Source: an uncultured Aquimarina sp. (GTDB lineage: Bacteria > Bacteroidota > Bacteroidia > Flavobacteriales > Flavobacteriaceae). Taken from it: a DNA stretch of 64,000 nucleotides. The notes under the pieces were generated by a model. That model was not told where the DNA came from. It was given only the letters and a program-made list of their open reading frames with translations, and did no database searches. The stretch lies in the NCBI GenBank assembly GCA_947503835.1, contig CANNFM010000014.1, positions 105,896 through 169,895 of the forward strand, written 5' to 3'. Positions within the stretch are counted from its first letter, which is position 1, and every line of letters begins with the position of its first letter. The position numbers were made by a program, and so were the translations under genes. This document shows positions 61,887 to 64,000 of this stretch, piece by piece.

Positions 61887-63182
61887 ATGAAGAACCTCAT
61901 CGTATTCTCAGTAATTACATTATTTCTAATCTCATGCAAACAAGAAAACACTCAAAAAGATACTATATCTGAAGATCAACTGATTGCCAAAGCAAGAGCG
62001 ATTCATGACAACGTTATTACCTTAGATACGCATTGTGACATCAATGTAAAAAACTTTACAGACTCGATTAATTACACCCAAGATCTTAATTCGCAAATTA
62101 CCTTACCCAAAATGAAAAAGGGCGGATTAGATGTTGCCTGGTTTATTGTCTATACCGGTCAAGATTCTTTAACTGCGGCTGGATACGAAAAAGCACATGA
62201 AATAGCCATGTCTAAGTTTGAGGCCATACACAAACTAGCCAAAGACATAGCACCAGACCAGATTGAATTGGCGTTAACATCAGATGATGTACGCCGAATT
62301 CATAAAAAAGGAAAAAAAGTGGCTATGATTGGTATCGAAAATGGCTACCCTGTTGGTACAGATATTAGTAACGTAAAAAAATTCTATGACCTTGGAGCGA
62401 GATATATGTCGTTATCTCATAATGGGCATAGCCAACTTTGTGATTCTAATACAGGAGAAGCAGACAACATTTGGCTACATAATGGCTTGAGTGATCTAGG
62501 AAAAGAGGTGATTGTAGAAATGAATAAAACTGGGATGATGATCGATGTTTCTCATCCTTCAAAAGAATCGATGCGACAAATGATCGAGCTCACCAAAGCC
62601 CCAATTATCGCATCACATTCTTCGGCAAGAGCACTTTGTGATCACAGTAGAAATCTAGACGATGAGCAATTGCAATGGTTAAAAGAAAATGGCGGTGTAG
62701 TACAAACTGTAGCCTTTACTTCATACCTAAATACCGAAAAATTTGAAAAGAGAAATAAGAAAGAAGTAGAGATCGCCAAACAAATCGCAGATTCTATGGG
62801 AGTAAACTGGCTAGAACGTGAAGATGTAATGAAACTTAGTACCCAAGAAAAGGAGAAGTATTATGATTTCTATATGAAAATGTTATCCATTCGCAGAGAA
62901 AAAGTGAAGAAAAGAAACGACCTTCCTCCTGCTGTTGATGTTGTAGATTTCGTAAATCATATTGATTATATGGTAAACAAGATTGGTATTGATCATGTGG
63001 GCATAAGCTCAGATTTTGATGGTGGTGGTGGAATCGAAGGATGGAGCGATGCTTCAGAAACATTTAACGTTACACTAGAATTAGTAAAGCGTGGTTATAC
63101 TGAAGAACAAATCGAAAAACTCTGGAGTGGTAACTTATTACGTGTACTTGATGAAGTGCAGAAAGTAGCGACTACACTCTAG
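61887..63182 (+). CDS. membrane dipeptidase (M19 family), lipoprotein
   Basis: A 431-residue lipoprotein (signal MKNLIVFSVITLFLISC, lipid attachment at the Cys). The zinc-enzyme motifs of M19 are in order: LDTHCDINV (HxD), IENGYPVG, SLSHNGHSQLCDS, IDVSHPS, ASHSSARALCDHSRN, and a late IDHVGISSDFDGG. It hydrolyses dipeptides, often with a D-amino acid, in the periplasm or at the outer membrane. Full length with no break. It has its own promoter-like sequence, so it is probably transcribed alone. Confidence 0.93.
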   Translation: MKNLIVFSVITLFLISCKQENTQKDTISEDQLIAKARAIHDNVITLDTHCDINVKNFTDSINYTQDLNSQITLPKMKKGGLDVAWFIVYTGQDSLTAAGYEKAHEIAMSKFEAIHKLAKDIAPDQIELALTSDDVRRIHKKGKKVAMIGIENGYPVGTDISNVKKFYDLGARYMSLSHNGHSQLCDSNTGEADNIWLHNGLSDLGKEVIVEMNKTGMMIDVSHPSKESMRQMIELTKAPIIASHSSARALCDHSRNLDDEQLQWLKENGGVVQTVAFTSYLNTEKFEKRNKKEVEIAKQIADSMGVNWLEREDVMKLSTQEKEKYYDFYMKMLSIRREKVKKRNDLPPAVDVVDFVNHIDYMVNKIGIDHVGISSDFDGGGGIEGWSDASETFNVTLELVKRGYTEEQIEKLWSGNLLRVLDEVQKVATTL

Positions 63183-63506
63183 AAAACAGCATACATTAGA
63201 TAGATGGCTTCGCTTTAAAAACATTGGCGAAATTGTTAGCTACAACAGCAAAATAATCAGCCACAACATCTTATAGACCAACTAACATATCTTATGTATC
63301 AAGCAACACCTCTTGATTATTATCCGTGACCTCTTGATTGCCATCCACAATGTATAAAATATTAAACAACACCTCTTGATTATTATCCGTGACCTCTATA
63401 TTATCATCCAAGACATACTAATTTTTAAATCACACATGTTTTTCATTAATTAGTACATTTTTTTGTTTAAATTTGAAATATTCAAACCAAAAATTCATAT
63501 TTTATC
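63183..63506. repeat. degenerate 21-23-base tandem repeats between genes
   Basis: Two near-identical 30-base segments (AACACCTCTTGATTATTATC, then CGTGACCTCT) start near 63306 and 63370. Around them, weaker copies of the form CAACATCTTATAGACCAACT occur, giving a run of about eight imperfect units from about 63258 to 63425. The function is unknown; the copies are too uneven and too close together for a CRISPR array. Confidence 0.6.
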
Positions 63507-63866
63507 ATGTTGAAATATAATTTTGAGCCTATTATTTTTGCTCGTGGTATACAAAGACCATACACTTATTTTGTTAATGCAGGATTTTCTACGCAATTAG
63601 CGACTAAACTAAAAAACAATCAGGTAAAAATTCTAAGACCAAAAACAATCGAAAAGCTATGTCTTTTGCTTAATTGCACCCCAAACGATATTATGGAATG
63701 GCATCCAACTCAACACCAACTAGAGAATAAAGATCATGCACTTCATGCTATAAAAGCTAATAATATGGATAAAATAGAACATCTTACCGATTTGCTGCGC
63801 AAAGTACCTTTGGATAAGATTGAGGATATTCAGACATATATAAAAACACAGCAAGAAAAGAAGTAG
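63507..63866 (+). CDS. XRE-like helix-turn-helix regulator
   Basis: A 119-residue protein. The N-terminal 65 residues have the Cro/C1-type form used by Bacteroidota (HTH_26-like): IQRPYTYFVNAGFSTQLATK, then ILRPKTIEKLCLLLNCTPND and IMEWHP. The C-terminal 50 residues are helical and polar (NMDKIEHLTDLLRKVPLDKI), perhaps for dimerisation. It is followed by short tandem repeats to the window end. Targets unknown. Confidence 0.85.
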   Translation: MLKYNFEPIIFARGIQRPYTYFVNAGFSTQLATKLKNNQVKILRPKTIEKLCLLLNCTPNDIMEWHPTQHQLENKDHALHAIKANNMDKIEHLTDLLRKVPLDKIEDIQTYIKTQQEKK

Positions 63867-63876
63867 TTTTTTTTAG

Positions 63877-64000
63877 TAGACAGTATTAAGTACTAAGTAT
63901 TAAGTACTAAGTATTAAGTAGGCAGTATTCAGTAGGTAGTATTCAGTAGGTAGTATTCAGTAGGTAGTATTCAGTAGGTAGTATTCAGTAGGTAGTATTC
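63877..64000 (+). repeat. tandem repeats AGTATTAAGTACTA and TTCAGTAGGTAGTA
   Basis: A first set (AGTATTAAGTACTA, about 14 bases) gives way near 63921 to at least five copies of TTCAGTAGGTAGTA, which run off the window. The words are related to the GGCAGTA repeats at 58159 and to AGTATTAAGTA at 28687. Confidence 0.85.

Noticed and set aside
63258..63425. Possible CRISPR array
   Set aside because: The repeats are uneven in length and sequence, have no spacer-like unique segments of constant length, and no cas gene is present.

Overview
The window comes from a low-GC Bacteroidota genome, most likely a marine Flavobacteriaceae member. Supporting evidence: a type IX secretion (T9SS) C-terminal sorting domain, TTTG/TAnnTTTG-type promoters with few Shine-Dalgarno sequences, Bacteroidota-style RHS proteins, MutS and tRNA genes typical of the group, and a dispersed G/C-rich flavobacterial repeat. 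It is mostly accessory DNA, with ordinary chromosome only at the right end (about 55.1-64 kb).

Region 1 (about 0-14.7 kb) is a defence island read leftwards with almost no gaps. From its 5' end it holds a WYL regulator; an 816-residue DNA methylase fused to a histidine-kinase module; a response-regulator protein whose start overlaps that gene; hsdM, hsdS and hsdR of a type I restriction system; and a CBASS operon (Cap15-like 2TM/beta-barrel effector, CD-NTase, E2-like protein with a zinc-knuckle tail). A LuxR-type regulator lies at the left edge.

Region 2 (about 15.4-37.6 kb) looks like an integrated element with no recognisable integrase, relaxase, terminase, portal or tail gene. Its left part has a RadA/DnaB-like ATPase, an orphan cytosine-5 methyltransferase and a RadC protein, then an oppositely oriented SF1 helicase. 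Its core (21.8-32.1 kb) is an 18-gene leftward operon. It encodes an LEA-2-like protein, a transglutaminase-like protein, several small membrane proteins, a set of small beta-rich proteins, an annexin-like repeat protein, a peptidoglycan-binding membrane protein, a CHAP amidase and an L,D-transpeptidase-like enzyme. I read it as a candidate tailless, membrane-containing provirus or a related envelope-targeted particle. The right part carries a GIY-YIG protein, a winged-helix replication-type protein, an excisionase-like HTH protein and an RteC-like protein.

Region 3 (about 38-54.3 kb) holds a protein with helicase-associated-like repeats, a polymorphic-toxin locus and several small regulators. 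The toxin locus has two giant RHS/YD proteins followed by three toxin-tail/immunity pairs in series: one intact, one orphan TNT-type NAD-glycohydrolase tail and one truncated tail. The cassettes end in related palindromes and hairpins. A 71-bp upstream element with fixed internal spacing is shared by the RHS operon and the RteC-like gene.

Region 4 (55.1-64 kb) has tRNA-Leu and tRNA-Gly, mutS, a four-helix-bundle gene between inverted short repeats, a SpoU-type RNA methyltransferase, a secreted metalloprotease with two MAM-like domains, a dipeptidase lipoprotein and an XRE-like regulator. All functional statements rest on reading motifs; no database search was run.
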